Shown: positions 27,301 through 42,300 of the stretch, piece after piece
Layout: each line of letters begins with the position of its first letter
Numbering within the stretch: position 1 is the first letter of the stretch
Origin: Protonemura montana
Taxonomy: Eukaryota > Arthropoda > Insecta > Plecoptera > Nemouridae
Direction: 5' to 3'
NCBI GenBank assembly: GCA_947568835.1
Contig: OX387605.1
Span: forward strand, 9,428,418-9,492,417
DNA: 64,000 nt
Notes under the pieces: generated by a model
Told to the model about the DNA's origin: nothing
Databases searched by the model: none
The model's input: the letters and a program-made list of their open reading frames with translations, nothing else
Made by a program: the position numbers and the translations under genes

Positions 27301-30300
27301 AAAATTGTCGTCTTTCCATCCTTTACGAAGTCCCAAAAACAACTAGAATCAATTTTCTCCGCGCGCCGAGGATAGGAAACACGCAATGACAAGAACAAAA
27401 TATTTTCCGCCTTGCGTTAGTGGTCCAAAGCTAGTAAATAAGTAAAGGATGTGTATACGTCAAAGAAAACTCTCCTTGCACATTGCATCTTACGTTAATG
27501 CTTCGTAAGCCATGCCAGAAGCCTATTATTTTCCCACAAAGCATATCCGAAATGATTCATCTTACTCTCCACCCCACCATACCGGTAATATTTCATTTTA
27601 TGTCTTCAGAGAATCTTTCTGTTAGTTCAGATCTTAAGAACGAGCCAGGAAAGGTCCTCGAAAAGATTGAGAGAAACTCTAGTTCAAACAGAGGAGCATT
27701 ACGCAGTCGCTCTCCTCGCTTCTAACGAGGGAAGAATGACGACTTGTCTCACTTTTATGTCATTTTTCTTTTACACGGCGAACAATGAGGTCGTTTCATT
27801 CGCCGAATAATTGCCCAGTGAAATAGAAAGCATACCGACCACTACTCGAAGCTCAAAATTAAATGGGCCCGTAAAGTGTATACATTGCTGTACCGACACT
27901 AATTGAGAGATTGTGTCACAAAAACGTCGTGGTAGTCAAAAAAGAGAGTAAAGGAGGTGACCAATGGCAAGTCTGTGGCAGTTAATACCGTGGTAGCTAA
28001 ATTTTTCTGGACCACTAAAAACAGACGGTTCATGACATAAGACTCCGATATCAGCTCAATTCAAAGCTTGAACTGCCAAATAACTATTCTATGGTGTTAC
28101 GTGCTACACTTTATCTAACCAAATTGTTGTGCTATTTTGTTTTGTGAATTCATTGATGTTCATAGCTCGAGAGTCATAAAACGTGCTTTCAGAAACCAGA
28201 GACACTCTGACCCTTTGTGGCTCAAAAACGAATTTGCCAGGAAGTTCAGGAATGTACATTGTTCTGTCTCTTTCTTCTTTCTCGTGAATCTATCTCATTG
28301 TTCTGACAATGAGACCAAGTAAAAGTGCATGTATGTTACCTATCTCACCTGAAACGTTGACGACTATCAGGAAATGTAGTACATTCCACGTGTGCTTGCC
28401 GTATACATGCGAGCACTGAAATATTGTTGTAACCTGGAATATCCGAAATTCCGATGCCACCAAAGTGGCTCTGCGTGTGTAAACATCTGAACGAAATACC
28501 AGCGATGGGTCAAACGGCTTCACCACGCTATGTAATGTTGTCGAGGGTGTTGCGCTGGGTGCTCTGTCACTTGACACTCATTGAAATTTTGGTAACACGA
28601 GCACGTACCTAGGGTGGTGTCCGGTTACTTGTGTTCGCACATGTATTCGCAGCATGAACGAGATGTGAAATAATTAATTAAGGGTGTGACAATGTGATTT
28701 TGTAATGCGTGTGTTTTTTTTTTTAAGTGTTAAGTTACGCTATATTGAAGAACGATGTGCCCTGGAATTAGTGTATTTTTTTGTGAAAATGAGTAAAACC
28801 TGTAGTAAAACCTATAGATAGTACATGATTGAAATCTTTAAAATCTAAAAGTTTAGTACGTGTCACGAATATTGAACTAAAAATAATGTATGTCTTTCGG
28901 CAAAATGTGTACCTTTCTTTTGCCGCAAATTTGCGCACGAAAAACTTTAGCCCAACATTTACAAGCATCCACCAACGCTCGCTCTTGCAGCAGTATTAGC
29001 TCGAGTTTTTCAGCCAGAAGGTTATTTACAAACTAAACTAAATGCGCAAACTTCGTGTAAATATCCCTTAAAATCAGCATATAATGTATAAAAAATCACC
29101 TCAACCTTCACCTACACCTTCAACGAGTAATCCATTCCTCAAACACTTTTTCTAATGTGGTCATGAATATGATCACAAGGCAAGAAAGCACCTCATTTGC
29201 TCTCGGGTACCACGCGAGCCAACCTGTCTGCAGGCAGGACCAGATTTACACATCCAGCTTTTCATTTCCTCATCTTGTAATTCTCACATTCCTTTGATTG
29301 CTTATTGTTCGTTAACTTCGAAAAATACTTTTCAGTGACGTGACAATGTAATTTACTCATTGTAATTTACCCCGTGTTAATAATTCATTTTTATGTCAAT
29401 TTCCTAGATGAAGATATGTTTACAAACTGTGTTGACAAGAGAAGTGTGGGCTGGAGATCCAATGTCGTGCACTTTCGCGGAAGTTTTCCCAGGAATTTGT
29501 TCACTTTTCTCAAGACAAGATGACACAACGATCAAGGTCATCCTGCTACTCAGCTGCCAAGATTTGAACAAATAACTTGTAAAATCCATCAACTAGAAGG
29601 ATCCTGGTTACATTGAAAAGTAGCTCTGACCTTGGTCATCTTTGCTCACGTTATTTGATTTTCGCTTGTTTTAATTGTATAATTAAATTACCGATTTGCC
29701 AGTCGTTAATGACACCTGCTGAAGCGTCAGAACTCTAAAAATGACGTAACATTTTTAGTTGGTTTAAATTCGAGAAGTACCTTCGTCTTTTAAAAGAACA
29801 TTTAACGAGATCACGAATCACTTTTTTTCTTAATGTTATATTTAAATCGAATTCTATCTACCCATAACACGTCGGAAAATCGCGAGGCATTTAATGAAAT
29901 TACACTTCACACTAAAATATCACGAGTGGAACTAAAACGCGACTCGTTCTCATTTATCGGGTGATAAAAAAAGGGAGGGTTTCATAATAAATCAAAATTA
30001 ATGCATAAACGAACGAATTCGGTTGATACAGCCATCAAAGAAATTAGTATTACACTGGAGTTATGTCTGGGTGACCCACAAAGCATCACGAGTGTATATT
30101 TTGAATAAAAAATAACAAAAAAAATACCACATAGCTAGGAGTTTAGCGTTCATACACTCAGCTTAGCGGGCGTTTTATTCTAAGCCACCCACGAGGGTGT
30201 CCACATAGAACGAACGCATCTTCTTACCAAAGCCCTTTCATAACCAAATCCTAAGCCAATAGCTGTTCGTTTTTCACCAAAGCATATTTCAAAAGAAGGA

Positions 30301-33300
30301 TTTGTGCTAAGGATGAAGAAAGTGCCGACAGGAAACCGGTATGCGCGGGGTAAAGTGCTGAAGATAGCTCTATTTTCTTTTTTCCCTGCTGACAATGTAT
30401 TGACAAGCACAAGCATGTGATTACTTGGAGTAACAATTGCCTCCAAAGTTTTTGACATATTAAAGTCTTGAAACGCTGGTGGAATAACGCATAAAGCAAG
30501 GGGACGTTTTGTGAGTTTTTGATTCGCAAAGTTTCCCATATTCAAATTTTTCGTTGCCCTTCATATTTTGTTCGTCGAAATTCGCTAATGCTTTCAAATT
30601 TACTGACATAATGTATCAATTAGCGCTCTAACTTTTGGAAAGTGGTTTCATATGTAAGGAATGTAAGATCTCTAAGTCTTAATTCCTTCATAAACGTCGC
30701 ATCGTCTATTGAAGCCGTTTTAGCAATTCCACTATTGCAGGCCCTTTCCTCAACGACATTAAATTGAAAAGTTAATCAGAGAAATTCCATGAAACTTACG
30801 TCTCTGTACACATCCTGTCACACAAAATAAGTGACTAAATCCGTGAACACAACATCAAAGATGGATGTCCGTCCGAATGGATCAAATCAAAGCCATTGAC
30901 TCGTGTACATTGAGCTCCTTCATTTTCGGCTAAAGCTCCTTCATTTATGTCCGAATAACTCGCGGCCTACGATGATATTTACATGCTTCGTCGCATCTTG
31001 TTGGACGCGTGGTGCTTGAAGTTAGCCGGACCCAAGTTTTGTGTCTGACAGCCCTTTGCGTGGCCAAGAAAACTTGCTACTAAACTGAAGACACTTTCCC
31101 TCTGCGCACAAGAAGTTGATTAGAATTTAGAATACTGCTTTGAACGGTGGAGTCTGGAAGGGTTTCCTGAATTGGATGTGTCTAAGACGAGATCGTTAGT
31201 GTTTAACAATTACAAGGCCTGTCACATTTTGAGACGCTTACTATGCTTACTTCAGAGAAACAATACCCGGTTTGTTTGAAGCAAAGACTCTGTTTGAAGC
31301 TTACAGATTCTTTGCTCTTTTGTTTATTAACTGAATTCAATCGATATGCCGTGAAACGACTTGCTCTCTCAAAACGAGACTTTTGTTTATTTTAGAAAAC
31401 TTTTCTTGACCCACATTTGAACCCTCTTTTATGTTCGAGAACGTTTGGAAATGGAGTTATGTCAAAGTGTATAACATACCTCATTTTTGTGTCATTGTTT
31501 CAAGGAACTTTTAATACTATGTAAAGACAACCCCATTCAACCAAAATTTCGCTTTTGTCTCTTGCTTTTCATCTTTCTTCGGAAGTAGGAAGCATTGGTG
31601 TGCAAAGCAATTAAATTTGAGAACAATCTCTCTTCCATTTTTCTCGGTTGGTATTCTTTAACATCTTTTCAGCGCTATGTACACGTCAAAGGGGTAGAGT
31701 GTTTTTTTTTTTAGCTAAAAAATCTCTTTCCAGCGAATTTTCACCCACTGTACATGATGGGAACGAAACGCAAATTAGTTTAAACTGCCTACATTTCCTG
31801 CAATTTTTCAACGATCTCTTAATTATCTCTCGAAAACACCAATCACATGTGCTGCTTTAATTGAATAAAATGCTGGAATTCTGTTCGTGAAGGCTAAGTG
31901 GTCAAACTAAAAATGTCTGGAATAAATTTTAAATTTCACTGAATGATAATGAAGCATTCGCAGAATTTGCTGTAATTTTTTAAAAAGTTTACGAGCATCA
32001 TACGTTGATATTTGTTCTGTAAATCTCAATTCGGCGACCGCTTTTTCAGAATCCGAAATTCGCTAAGACCACTATTTCCCAATGTAAACGCCGCGTTCCA
32101 GTTTTCTAAGCTTTCCTCTGAATCCGCTTTAAGCGGGAAAACGACAAAGATCCGAAACTGGCTAGTAGCAGAACCCGGTGACGTGAAATGACTGTGCAAC
32201 CGCCTTGTCCATAAAGGTGGTGTAACCTAACTCTTTCTCATTGTCTCCTCAAGTCATACGGGCGTAGTAGTGGACACTTGCTGGAGATTCATTGGGGCTA
32301 AAGGTGGCAGTAAGCCAATGCTCGACGCGCGTAAAGTACACTATATCCATCCCTTAGATCTCGTGGAGTTAGCCGAATAAATCGATCAGCGGAGCAGTTT
32401 ACGGCAAGTACCCGGTGAACCGTAACTAAAATATAGCCATAGAAAAGCTACGCCTGCACTGTCGCAATGGTGTGCTTGATAAAATCTAAACGTTTCTGTC
32501 GTTAAAGGTGTAAGATTTTCAGATAAAACATGTAAGGAACATGGAAATTAATAGTATAGTACTGATAGGGGGTTGTAAAGCCACATGTAATGTATTATTG
32601 TGTATCTTGTTGTATTGTATCTATTCATATTATGGAATTGCACTTACGAATGCATTGCAACAGTTCTATACGAACAACAAGCGAATACAAATTACAATAC
32701 AAAATATAAATACAAAATACAAAGGCTAATGGTCACCACATTTCTTATGACAAACCACGTGTTTTAAATTATTAAAGTGTGATTAGTTATAATTTAGAAT
32801 TAACCTTGCCACTAGTGAAGTAATCCATTTAGTTCCATGACAACCTTTCACTGTGTCACTGAACTGAAATGCGCGCATTTGACTCCATTATCAAGTTTAG
32901 CGTATGGGACCATGCTAAAGATGCGTGTTCCCATTTTAGTCAATTGATGCCACTTTGATGGGAACTTTGTTACATTTGCTATACGTTTTAAACGATCTGA
33001 CACATGAAGAAGTTGAGGAGTTTTTTGCATGATGCCAATGGGAACGCATGTTGACGAAACGATAGGCGTGGGAATAGGAATCAAACAGAAATCAAAATTT
33101 TAGCAGTCAGAATATTCCTGTCAACTTCTAACATCCATTTTTTCTTGGTTTTTTGATAAGATTTAATATAAAATAGGTTTTTATTGACAGTTTATTTTGA
33201 GCAGGGCCAATAATCCAAAATAAATTTGATTTGAAAGCGCCCTCTTAATGAATAAGTTTGCAGACAATATTCATAACCAGCTACCAGGTTCGATATATTA

Positions 33301-36300
33301 GTAAACCACCCGTGGGATAATTTTCACATCTTGTCCATGATAACAAGGTTATAATTTTCCCCATTTCTCTATGAACCGTTGCACTATACACCCGATGGCT
33401 GTGTTAAGACAGCTGGACCGTGGCATGCAATTCCGTCCGGCGCCCCTGCATTTAGCCTATACCTGTAACATGTGTGCATCGCCAGGCATTCTGGGCTCTA
33501 AATCGACTATCCGTTTAGAGCTGGCCTGGTCGAATAACTAACTTTAGGGTTGCTCGTATTTACTCAACCGAACTGGAAGCTCAGCGGTGCCACAAAAACA
33601 TTCACATGGGAGCAAAGCAATTTAGTCTCACATTGTACTGCCTCACAGCCGCAATACGTGCTAGAATTACGTGAAATGCAAATTGCGATGCCGAACTAAT
33701 AGTTTTTTTTTCGCCCTTAGCTATTGAGTTTCACACATGTTCACCAGCTGATTGTTTTTTTCTAGAAATATACTTTATAGCCATTTCGTTTGTGTATTTG
33801 GTAGGTTTCGTGGTTTCATTGTATTTAATTATGCTTTGATATTTTTATCAGAAGTTTGATTTTGATCTGTTGGGAGAAAACCACTGACTGGGGCTGAATT
33901 AGTGATGTATGATGTATCCCAAAAATGAGCGTCTGCTCTGTTGGTCAGCGAGCTGCATTCTCGTTTAAAAGCTGGCTGTAGCTGCGTGCAGTTGCAATCA
34001 GGGTATGCCCTCGGTTTGAAATTACAGAAGCGCTTCCAGCATTTCCCGGCCTTGTTTTGAAAGTAGTTTCATACGGCGATAAGCTGTTGAGCCCTTTCAA
34101 CACGTGTTTGTTCTGATTCAAAAATCGCAGCCCATCACACTTAGTAAAGTTTCGCGAAAGCAGATTTGCATGAAATTCGGTCGATCTGTCAAATTGCTTT
34201 AAATTACTAGCATCTTTCATGGCAAAGTAGCGCCATGAAAGCATTTTCATAGCTAATTACAGATAATTAACTCGTTATTTCGAAAAGGAGGAGCGAAGGA
34301 GAAGAGCAACCATAATATAGTATCTCAGTTCAGCACCTTGAGCATCCTATCTCAAAAATGAGTTAGCGATTTCGAAAAATCGATCAGGATAAACATCTTT
34401 AAAAAAGTGTTGAGCTGACTTCTCTACCTGGCAATAGTTCCCTGATGTACTTTTCTTGCTCTCTTTCTTTTTTAAGTAAAGGAAATGACGTTGCTTGCTA
34501 GGAATCACATTACCCCTTGAACGAGTGTAACTATACGCAGGACCACGTTGAAGAGATCAGCTGCAACGGCAAGACCTATTGATGAAAAGATTAAATCTTG
34601 TTCGAATTGCCCCACCGAACCCTCACATAGCCTGTAAACATAATTTCCAATACATAAATAAACCACCTCGTAATAAGCCATCAAAAGATGCAAATACCAT
34701 TCCACCATAACCCAACTTATCATTTTCATTTTTCTGATTCCTTCTTAAATATTCTGTTTCAGATCGCGCTGACGCAAGCAGGTCTCTCCACTCTGTCGTC
34801 CACAGGCCACATAAATTCGCCGCTTGACGTCCCGTGCAACGTAAGCCTCGGCTCAGATCACTTTGATCTGGCGTCGCGACGCGCTGAAAGATACGTCGGA
34901 TCCTTGAAGGGCTAAGCCATGCTCCTCTCCCTCCCACCCCCAGGTCCTTCTGAGCCCTCCCTTAGGCTACATGCGTACACAAGTCCCGAAGAGCTCAAGA
35001 GAGTGTTTTCAGCTTTAAATGTATCAAGACATCTTACTACCAGAAATGTATATGTATTCATGTATTTATTTGGCGAGATGTGGGAAAGCGGCGTGCCGTT
35101 CTGACATCTGAGCGTATCGAGTGAAAGGTAGGTTGGCCAGGCAATCTACTTTGATGTGAATTCATGAAAGTTAAACAGAATGCCGCAATTGATACGCCTG
35201 GGGCATGGATTTTATGAATAAAAAACCGTAAGTATGTAAATCATGTTTTTCGATAACATTTACTTGTATTTTATTGCGTAAAAATGTACGTGTGTGTGGA
35301 TGAGTTTGTGTGTTCCCTCGGGAAAAAATAAAGCAGGCTCTATGTTTGTTAAAAAGGGCGGTTGGAGTCTAGTGTGCAGACAAATACGGACGTTGCTAAA
35401 TCCAATTAAAATGCGATGGCGCATCGAATCAGCCTGTGAAGTGATACAATGTCAAATAATTGCATTAATCCCCGATGATCTTGTTTGCATGCTAAAAGGC
35501 AGAACTGTTTGCAAATGGTTATTGGAAACGCGGCAGGCAGGCGAGATGAAAGTGGAAAAAGTGGTACCCGTAGCAGCTTTGGCAAATCAGATTATTGTCA
35601 ATGATATGCTGTTAATTGCATTATGAGGCGTACTTTTTTTTATTTGAACGCCTTTAGATACTCGACTGGTGATTAGTGGACCAAGTGTATGCTACCTCTG
35701 TTGAACCTGGTGGGTTGTTGTAATAATATCTCGGTGCAAGACCCTTGGCTGGACAATGCACTGGCCGCTGGCCGCTGGCGGTGAACTCAATGGACAATTA
35801 CATGCGCTCGTACGTTGTTTGCCTCCGATTTACAATGCCGCCATGTTAAACAATGTGCTACGATTTAAACGAATTAATCTCGATGTTCATCCATTAATGA
35901 AGGGAAGATAGGTGGGTACGCATGGTTTCGTGACTAATTAAGTTAATTTCTTATTGGCAACAATCACATGAACTGCATTGTGCATGTCATATATTTCTAG
36001 TCATTTTTCTAAGGGGAGATTCAGTAGATCTATTTTAATAAAGTAAGTATTGGGAAAGACTGCGTTGCAGTTTTAACAGATAGGGATGAAATTTTCCATG
36101 ATTTCTCCCACCTAACCGTGCACTATGCATAATCGCAGCATGATAAAAGGCAGCAGTTCTGTCCCACAGGCTTACAGGAATTTCGAAATTATCCTAAATT
36201 CCGTTCGTGGCTCAATACTTTATGAAATCATCTTGTCACCGAATGTGAAGCTAAAAGATCAGCGATTAAAGCACATTCCACTTTCAAAAGCCTCTTTTTC

Positions 36301-39300
36301 GTATTTTTATTTCACTAGCTATGAACGAAATGTTGCACCTTATGCGTCACTTTTCGGTCGGACAATCCACATTTACGGTCCATTGTTCTTGACGCCCATA
36401 TCTGATGTTTTACGATGGCCATACCGTATGTATTGGCCTCTCTTGATTGCAGTTCATTATTAGTCCGAGCTACAAAGATCAAAGGTTGGTCTGAACCATG
36501 GTCTGGACATCCACCACGGTGCGCTACGCGATGCAGCTCTCTCCATACGGGATTTTCAATCAATTGGACGGAACGAATCATTAATCAACTGCGATCGTAA
36601 GTGATTCGACGTGCATCGAATGAGAAGCGACCGCATACATGGAATAAAATACATCGTTAATGCAGGAGCATGCAATCGCGAAAAGCTTCAGCCTAAAAAG
36701 GGGATGTTTGACGTCATTTTTGATCGTGATTTATAAAACAGTTCGCTGTTGTCGAAAATACTATTTTAATTGAAATAATTTGATACAGATGTAGTTGCTC
36801 AGTCAAAATATCGTGTGAATGACCAGCTGGGTTGAATGTGATGTTCGTATGCGGTGGGCTGGGGATGTTCTGCTCCTTTTTTTAGTGGCTGGCATGATGG
36901 TTTAATGATATCGCTCTGAATATTATGTTCTGCTCGTGTTCAACATTCAGTCTGATAAAAACAAACAATACTACGGGATTACTGCAAATGAGGCCGTGTG
37001 CTAATTGTTCCCTGAGGACCCTGCAGTAAAACCAAATAAATATCTCGATATCTCGAGGATCGCGAGCGTTGTCCAAAGTGTATGGCTGGCGCTTTTAATT
37101 AGTTGTCTGACAGTTTTAAAATGGACCCTCGACCGCGCGTAAGGTTTATTTTTCTCACAGATGAAAAGCAAACATTTTTGAGTGTTTAGCCGCAGTAGGT
37201 ACTATATATTTAAAGAAAAAATCTCAGCATAAACTTGAACAGCAGCTCTTTTCGCCCTGAGCACGGAAAAATGTTGGCTTGTTTATATTTTCTTCGCCTG
37301 TCTGCTTCTTTTGTTGTCTTTTCTGAAACCACATCCTTCCTCCGTTTTCTTTATTGCCAGAGCTTAAGTTTGCTATTCAAGCGACAGGTTTCCGCGCGGT
37401 CACATAATATATATATACAAAAAGCCACGTCGTATCCTATTTAATGGTCAAAGTTTCTTATTTCCCCACTTTCAATGCATTAAACACCCATGAACACTGT
37501 TTCTACCTGCTAACTTCTTCCTTGGATTTTACTGGAAATCATCGCACGTACGCACCACTAACATTCGAGTGACTATACAAGCGAACTTTACAGTCAATAG
37601 CGAAATTGTGTTACAGAGTACTTCAAAATTGTCTACTTCATTCACAATCTAAACTTATTTACCATTACACTCGCAACATACAATACATGCCTCTACAAAA
37701 TGTTTACTGCATTATGGATAGGTTTATGCTTCAAATATAAAAACCGAGTTTTACTTCCTCCACAGAGGCAGGTTTCCATAAACTTGAGAAAAAGTAAAAA
37801 CATTCTGGATTGAACTATTATTGCATCCCATGCTTTTCCCATGTCGTCCATCAAACGTATTTGCTATTTATATAATATTCACTTTCGAAAACTGTAAAAG
37901 CGTTCCAGAGTTCTCGGCCGTTTACACATTTAGATGGTTTATAAACTTCAGTTATGTATTATACATCAGGTTACAATATATCTGCTTTGCCTGAGGCAAA
38001 TTTTTACCACATTTACCTCATGCCACAGTTTCTTGAAACAAAAATCGTTTTCCTCGGTGATAGAAAGAGAGATCACAAGCAGGACACGAGAGGAAAAGTG
38101 AGCAGCGCTAGGAAATGTCATTTTCATGTTTCATCGCGTTCCTTTTTCTCGGAAAATATTTCCGTCGAGAAACCGATGAACTTTTCTTGTGTATTGGCAG
38201 TCCTAATTAAGATCATTTATAAAAATACCGAGTCTATCGCTTGTAAAACAAGAAAATATATAGCCTTTAAAAAGCGATGAAATTCCATCCTTTTACGATT
38301 TTTATGGACGTATACTCTGACTTGCTCTAACCCATTAGCTGCTAATTAAATAAAAGCGTTCTTCATGACGAAATGACAGTTTATTCTGAGAGAAAGGTGT
38401 GATAGATATACTCTTACTTGAATGAAGCGCACACTTTCGTCATCGCAGCCAATTAGTATTACCTCGACGTCGGCGTCGGCGTCGGCGTCATATTCTAGGC
38501 GCACGCTGTGGCGTCGCGACGTCACTTCCGAGTAACAACATCTGCGTCGTAAGTGTATTACCGCGTCTTCGCAGTAAACTTATTATTAACTTGCTGGCGA
38601 TATGTCATATCATGTTTGTGCATGCCAGTAACATTTATTTGAGAACATTCTTAGAAGTGCCCGGAATTCTAAATTCAGTCTGTTTTGCAACTTAAGCCTT
38701 ATATTACAAGACTGTTCAGTGTTTAAGGGATGAAATGCAACTTTAAATTCCATCTGTTCTGATACAGAATCCGGTTTCACGCGGCTCTCCAGTGCAACTT
38801 AAATTAGATTGAGAAGAAAAGCGTGGGATCACTTAATTCAACTTCTAATCTGAGTGTAAGTGTAAAACTAACTATTTCTGCGCAGAGTTAGTTCCATCGT
38901 GCACCATTTTCCGTTCTCTCAAAGTTTTACGCTTTCTTGCAGCAGCAGCAGTACAACTCGAGTATAATATAAGTTACAGGGAAAGTTCAAATGACGTATG
39001 CTTTGTAAAATAAGATGCCAATTAGACTTGGATTAAAGCAATTTTAAACTTCCCTCATCCTGATGTTTTTTGGACGATCTCCGAAAACGGCTTGTAAAAA
39101 CCAGTTTTCATTACTACTTGCCACCATACACACCAATAAATTCGAAGATCCACTTCTATTGCATGTACCCCCATACGTTTTTCCGAACAAAATTACATCA
39201 AATATTCAGGCATATTTTCATTTAAAAGTACCTCGATGAGCTAGACGCACGAATTGCACGTAGCGGTCTTTAATGAAGGCATTCTCAACCTTTTTTTTTC

Positions 39301-42300
39301 AATTATCTGTAAATTATGTGGCATAATCCTTCCATACTAGAGCAAGCTCCTCGTCTATCCAGCTAAGTGCATTAGTGATCACACGGGAGAACCGTAACTA
39401 ACTTGAACGTAAGCGAGGCGGGGCTTAATTCGGCAGGCAGGAGCATCATAATTGAAGTTTAGCCGACCAAGGGGTGGGTTTCGGTGGCCTATTGCCCCCA
39501 CACTCCAGCCAACCTGTGACCACCACTTTGTCGTCAGCATAGACTAATAATGACGACACGTTCACCCGAATAGATGTGCATGTGAGTGTATATAGACCAC
39601 AATACAACACCTACGGTTTAATTTGGAATCATCAATAAGTCGGCCCGCTAGCCCCACGTATAGTTTGGAGTTGCCAACTACTAATTAGATTTCGGCATGC
39701 ACGGCACACACCGTATGTTTTGCTGCTCTAATTGGTAAGGAGAGCATGGCAAAATTTGGATTCGTGGAGGAGCCGAATCTTGCCTGATCTCGCGCGATGG
39801 AGGTGCCGGGTGGTGTGTTTCATTGATTTGTTGTTTTTTACGACGCACTGGTCTAATGGTAACGGTAAATGAGTGTGTGATGATGAGGATGTACCTTATC
39901 CTAGTCTAGAAGGAAGATGGGGAAAATGGCAACAACCCGGTCGAAGATCACCAAGAGGACCCCTCGGTTAACGTCCTTGCCAAAGTGGAGGTTTAACTCG
40001 AAAACAGGATTCCTCACTGATCCATTCTGTAGAGAGTTTTATAAGCAAGGTGAATGAAGTTGTACTAAGTTAATAATTAGTAAATTTCATTCCTCCAACG
40101 TCTCTCTCGAACAGAACTGGTAATGTGTATGATGATCACCCATCCAATACCTGACCCAGCGCAGTGTTCGGGGATGTCACGAAAGTTTGTGTTTACAGCA
40201 CGTGGAACCGTTTGGTGGCACAACTTTTCTTTGCCATTTTATTTTTGATAGTTGGTGGAACGTGAGCATATGAGTAATCGTGCTTTTTTGCGAGCTCCCG
40301 TCGAGGTGTCGAATCTTTCGATCGACAAAATTCAATTTTAAATTCAGAGCACGGAACCAATTATTATAGAAAATTGGTCTGCATTTAAAAATATTCTTGT
40401 GAATACTTTCTTTGATGTCATGTGTTGATAAAAATGAGTGTCGGAAAATTTGTGTAAAATCTGTTGTCGTGGTTTTTTCCCTACTCGACATTACCGAAGT
40501 AATTTCACGCTCCCAGTAGATTGAAAAAAAACGGGGGTAGCTGTATCTTATCGATACGGCCGATATTTAAGCGTGACTACGTTCAACTACCGCGTAGGTA
40601 CGTAGGTCAACTACCGTACTGACCATACTTCACATGCAAGTTTTACATCTCTCTTTATTTGGGTTGTGTTTTCATATCTAATTTACAAGCTGAAGGACTT
40701 TACAGATTGGGATGGAAGTGTCATCTTGCGATATATATATTATTTTTTTCCATTAGTCTAATGACGAGTGCCAAAAACGCCGCCTCCTCTCACGCCTCCA
40801 ATATTTATTTTATCGAAAATAAAAAAAAAGTACTTTAAAGAATTTTCTGAACTATTGAATGATAATAAGTTGCATTCTGTCCTTTGTTTCCTGCAGCCTG
40901 TAGGGGTTGTTATACTTTTGCCATGTTGCGTAATTTAACATTGGTCTTATGGAGAGCATTAAAAACGCCAACCCCTCTAACGCCTCCAATATTTATTTTA
41001 TCGAAAATAAAAAAAAAGTACTTTTAGAGAATTGTCTGAACTACTGAATAATAATAAGTCGCATTCTGTCTTTTGTTTCCTGTAGGCTGTAGGGGTTGTT
41101 ACACATTTGCCATTTTGCGTAATTTAACATTGATCTTATGGAGAGCATTAAAAACGCCAACCCCTCTAACGCCTCCAATATTTATTTTATCGAAAATAAA
41201 AAAAAAGTACTTTTAGAGAATTGTCTGAACTATTGAATGATAATAAGTCGCATTCTGTCCTTAGCTTCCTGTAGGCTGTAGGGGTTGTTACACATTTGCC
41301 ATTTTGCGTAATTTAACATTGGTCTTATGGAGAGAATTAAAAACGCCAACCCCTCTAACGCCTCCAATATTAATTTTATCGAAAATAAAAAAAAGGTACT
41401 TTTAGAGAATTGTCTGAACTATTGAATGATAATAAGTCGCATTCTCTCCTTTGTTTTCTGTAGGCTGTAGGGGTTGTTACACATTTGCCATTTTGCGTAA
41501 TTTAACATTGGTCTTATGGAGAGCATTAAAAACGCCAACCTCTCTAACGCCTCCAATATTTATTTTATCGAAAATAAAAAAAAAGTACTTTTAGAGAATT
41601 GTCTGAACTTTTGAATGATAATAAGTCGCACTCTATACTTAGCTTCCTGTAGGCTGTAGAGCTTGTTACACATTGGCTATTTTGGAGAGCAAATCCGTAC
41701 ATGCCTCCCTATATAATGCGCTTTAAGACGTAGTCACGTCAAAAAAACTTTTACGAGGCAACAAGTAAAATTTATAGCGTTTACGCAAATCGCTAACAAA
41801 AATGCAGAGTTTTTTAAATATTGTTTCAGGATTATTACTCCGGGAATTAGCATTTGGATTCTGAACAATCCCGGATGGGAAGTCAGATCGCGGGCCTTCC
41901 GAATTCCATGAAATAATCTAGGAGATCCCACAGGAAAGGAGCAGGACTTGGGGAATACACGTGAAACGTTTTACGATGAAGTGGACCCAAAATCCTGATT
42001 GTCGAAGAGAAGAGGATTTGTCGTAAACACGTGACAAGATTGGATCTGACGCCAACAGAGTCCTAGTAAATCCTACTCCTGCTCATGGCTAAGTCGTTAG
42101 AGTGATGCGGTCCTCTCTGGTGCCATTACACCGTCACCATGAGCTGGCCATGACATGGGGGCCTTCTGGAGGAAATGAGTTTTGTGTCTTCTGGTAAGAT
42201 GAGTACATGACTTACCACTCGCGTAGAAATACAATTGCTGTTGCAAAATTGTCTTGATATATCAGACCTATGCAGGGTTTGATGTGGTTCGACCAAATGT

